This document shows, piece after piece, positions 63,228 through 64,000 of a stretch of 64,000 nt of DNA (position 1 is its first letter; every line of letters starts with the position of its first letter). The stretch comes from Paenibacillus sp. XY044 (GTDB lineage: Bacteria > Bacillota > Bacilli > Paenibacillales > Paenibacillaceae), in NCBI RefSeq assembly GCF_002257645.1, contig NZ_NQMO01000002.1:186001-250000 (forward strand). The letters are read 5' to 3'. The translations under genes and the position numbers were made by a program. Under the pieces are notes generated by a model, which was not told the DNA's origin, ran no database searches, and saw only the letters and a program-made list of their open reading frames with translations.

Positions 63228-63488
63228 ATGGCCAAGAAGAACCGAAACCAAGCCCCGAGCAAGCCACAGGTCTCGGACAAACCGGCGACGCTGAAGGATC
63301 TCCTGAGCAGCGAGGTGCTGGATAAGCTGAAGCAGCAGTCCAGTGAGCTGAAGGCGGAGCAGCAGAAGCAGAAAGAAGAGCAGGAGAAACAAGCGGCCGA
63401 AGCGCGCAAAGCGGAACAGAAGCGCCTGGAGAACAATTTTGAACATCTGCTGGAGAACAGCAGCATGGACTGGCGTAAATATAAATAA
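63228..63488 (+). CDS. YqkE-like small protein (DUF3886)
   Basis: An 86-residue, highly charged protein. After a Lys/Pro-rich start comes TLKDLLSSEVLDKLKQQ, then a long Glu/Gln/Lys helix (probably coiled coil) and the C-terminal FEHLLENSSMDWRKYK. The ends match Bacillus YqkE from memory. Its function is unknown. GGAG is 8 bases before the ATG at 63228; the frame begins earlier at 63204 but lacks a site. Confidence 0.82.
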   Translation: MAKKNRNQAPSKPQVSDKPATLKDLLSSEVLDKLKQQSSELKAEQQKQKEEQEKQAAEARKAEQKRLENNFEHLLENSSMDWRKYK

Positions 63489-63509
63489 GAAAATGATATC
63501 TTAGGAGAA

Positions 63510-63535
63510 AAGCTGCCGTTGCCGGCAGCTTTTTG
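63510..63535. terminator. Bidirectional terminator between the YqkE-like and GNAT genes
   Basis: AAAGCTGCCG-TTGC-CGGCAGCTTTTT. Confidence 0.88.
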
Positions 63536-63540
63536 TGTGC

Positions 63541-64000
63541 TTATTTTTCACCGTCCATTCCCAGCTTTTTTTCAAATAGGATGTAGTCCTGTCCGGGACC
63601 GGCATAATCTTTGGCTGTCGTCAGATTAAAGCCCATGCGGGCATGAAACTTCATCGAAGTTTCGTTCACGGTCGAGGTAATGCAGCGCACCGTATCGCAG
63701 CCGAGCTGAAGGACTTTTCCGAAAAAAAGCTCGTATAGCGTCCGGGCCGTGCCCTGCTTGCGGTAATCCGGATGGACGCCGACAAAATGGATATACGCTT
63801 CATTCGGATGCGTCTGGGACTGGAAACCGATCAGGAAGGCGACAAGCTCTCCATTCACTTTCTCTTCCATCACAAAGCTAGTCTTTTGAAAATGTTCGAA
63901 AAACAGCTTCGGCAGCAGATGCGTCATTTGGCGTCCGCCCCACCAGTCATTGACGACCGGGATCACGCGGTCATAGTCGGTCTCATGGATCGGTCTGATT
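63541..64000 (-). CDS. GNAT-family N-acetyltransferase (N-terminus cut by window end)
   Basis: The frame is open to base 64000, so the start is outside. The visible 152 residues begin IRPIHETDYDRVIPVVNDWWGGR and hold the acetyl-CoA motif VGVHPDYRKQGTARTLYELF and a C-terminal NETSMKFHARMGF, both typical of GNAT enzymes. Only a few residues are likely missing, because GNAT proteins commonly begin with a short strand before IRP. The substrate is unknown. Confidence 0.9.
   Translation of the reverse strand, partial: IRPIHETDYDRVIPVVNDWWGGRQMTHLLPKLFFEHFQKTSFVMEEKVNGELVAFLIGFQSQTHPNEAYIHFVGVHPDYRKQGTARTLYELFFGKVLQLGCDTVRCITSTVNETSMKFHARMGFNLTTAKDYAGPGQDYILFEKKLGMDGEK

Noticed and set aside
1..64000. 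CRISPR array, tRNA, rRNA, transposase or integrase genes
   Set aside because: No regularly spaced repeats, cloverleaf or rRNA segments, and no recombinase/transposase protein was recognised in any frame.

Overview
The window looks like chromosome from a Paenibacillus-type, moderately high-GC Gram-positive bacterium. The reasons are strong AGGAGG ribosome binding sites, GTG and TTG starts, YneK/YqkE/YuxK-type Bacillales proteins, a secretin-less Tad pilus locus and lipoprotein-type binding proteins. No rRNA, tRNA, CRISPR array, insertion sequence or prophage was recognised.

Layout. 1-4.3 kb: the end of a kdpABC potassium pump operon, with a small palindromic repeat between kdpB and kdpC. 4.3-7.6 kb: manganese transporter mntH behind a probable MntR site, peroxide-resistance gene ohr, a small cysteine-rich protein and a DCC-family thiol protein. 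7.6-19.0 kb: a complete Tad (Flp) pilus operon (CpaE-like ATPase, TadA, TadB, TadC, Flp pilin, two TadE-like prepilins, a large TadG-like protein, prepilin peptidase, FHA protein). 19.0-22.8 kb: housekeeping genes (epimerase, YneK, nfo, purU).

23.2-36.2 kb: a tightly packed membrane cluster made of a secreted/membrane protein, an ABC ATPase and permease, a coiled-coil protein, a MoxR ATPase, a DUF58 protein and two von Willebrand A proteins. 36.4-39.9 kb: a two-component system (OmpR-type regulator and sensor kinase) wrapped around an ABC exporter. Four 11/12-base-spaced direct repeats lie in front of the exporter genes. 40.3-47.3 kb: transketolase, PpnP, a 3-hydroxyisobutyrate-dehydrogenase-like enzyme, glucose-6-phosphate isomerase, YigZ, a TetR regulator and YjbQ.

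47.4-51.2 kb: an accessory-looking island with a frameshifted XRE-cupin regulator, a metallo-beta-lactamase-fold hydrolase, an alpha/beta hydrolase and a DMT exporter. 51.5-55.5 kb: a sulfate uptake operon (cysT, cysW, cysA, then the binding protein). 55.9-61 kb: an MFS exporter, a PhnP-like hydrolase, an AraC regulator and a GH4 alpha-galactosidase-type enzyme behind a CcpA-like cre site. 61.1-64 kb: a Cof-type HAD phosphatase, a DMT transporter, a YqkE-like protein and the start-truncated copy of a GNAT acetyltransferase.

The most unusual items are: a three-copy family of about 90-base inverted repeats whose arms co-vary and which twice carry the stop codon of the preceding gene; a terminator hairpin lying between the only available promoter and the Tad operon; the tandem direct repeats in front of the two-component-linked exporter; a sensor kinase with no AUG/GUG/UUG start upstream of its membrane segment; and an A6 homopolymer frameshift in the XRE-cupin regulator.
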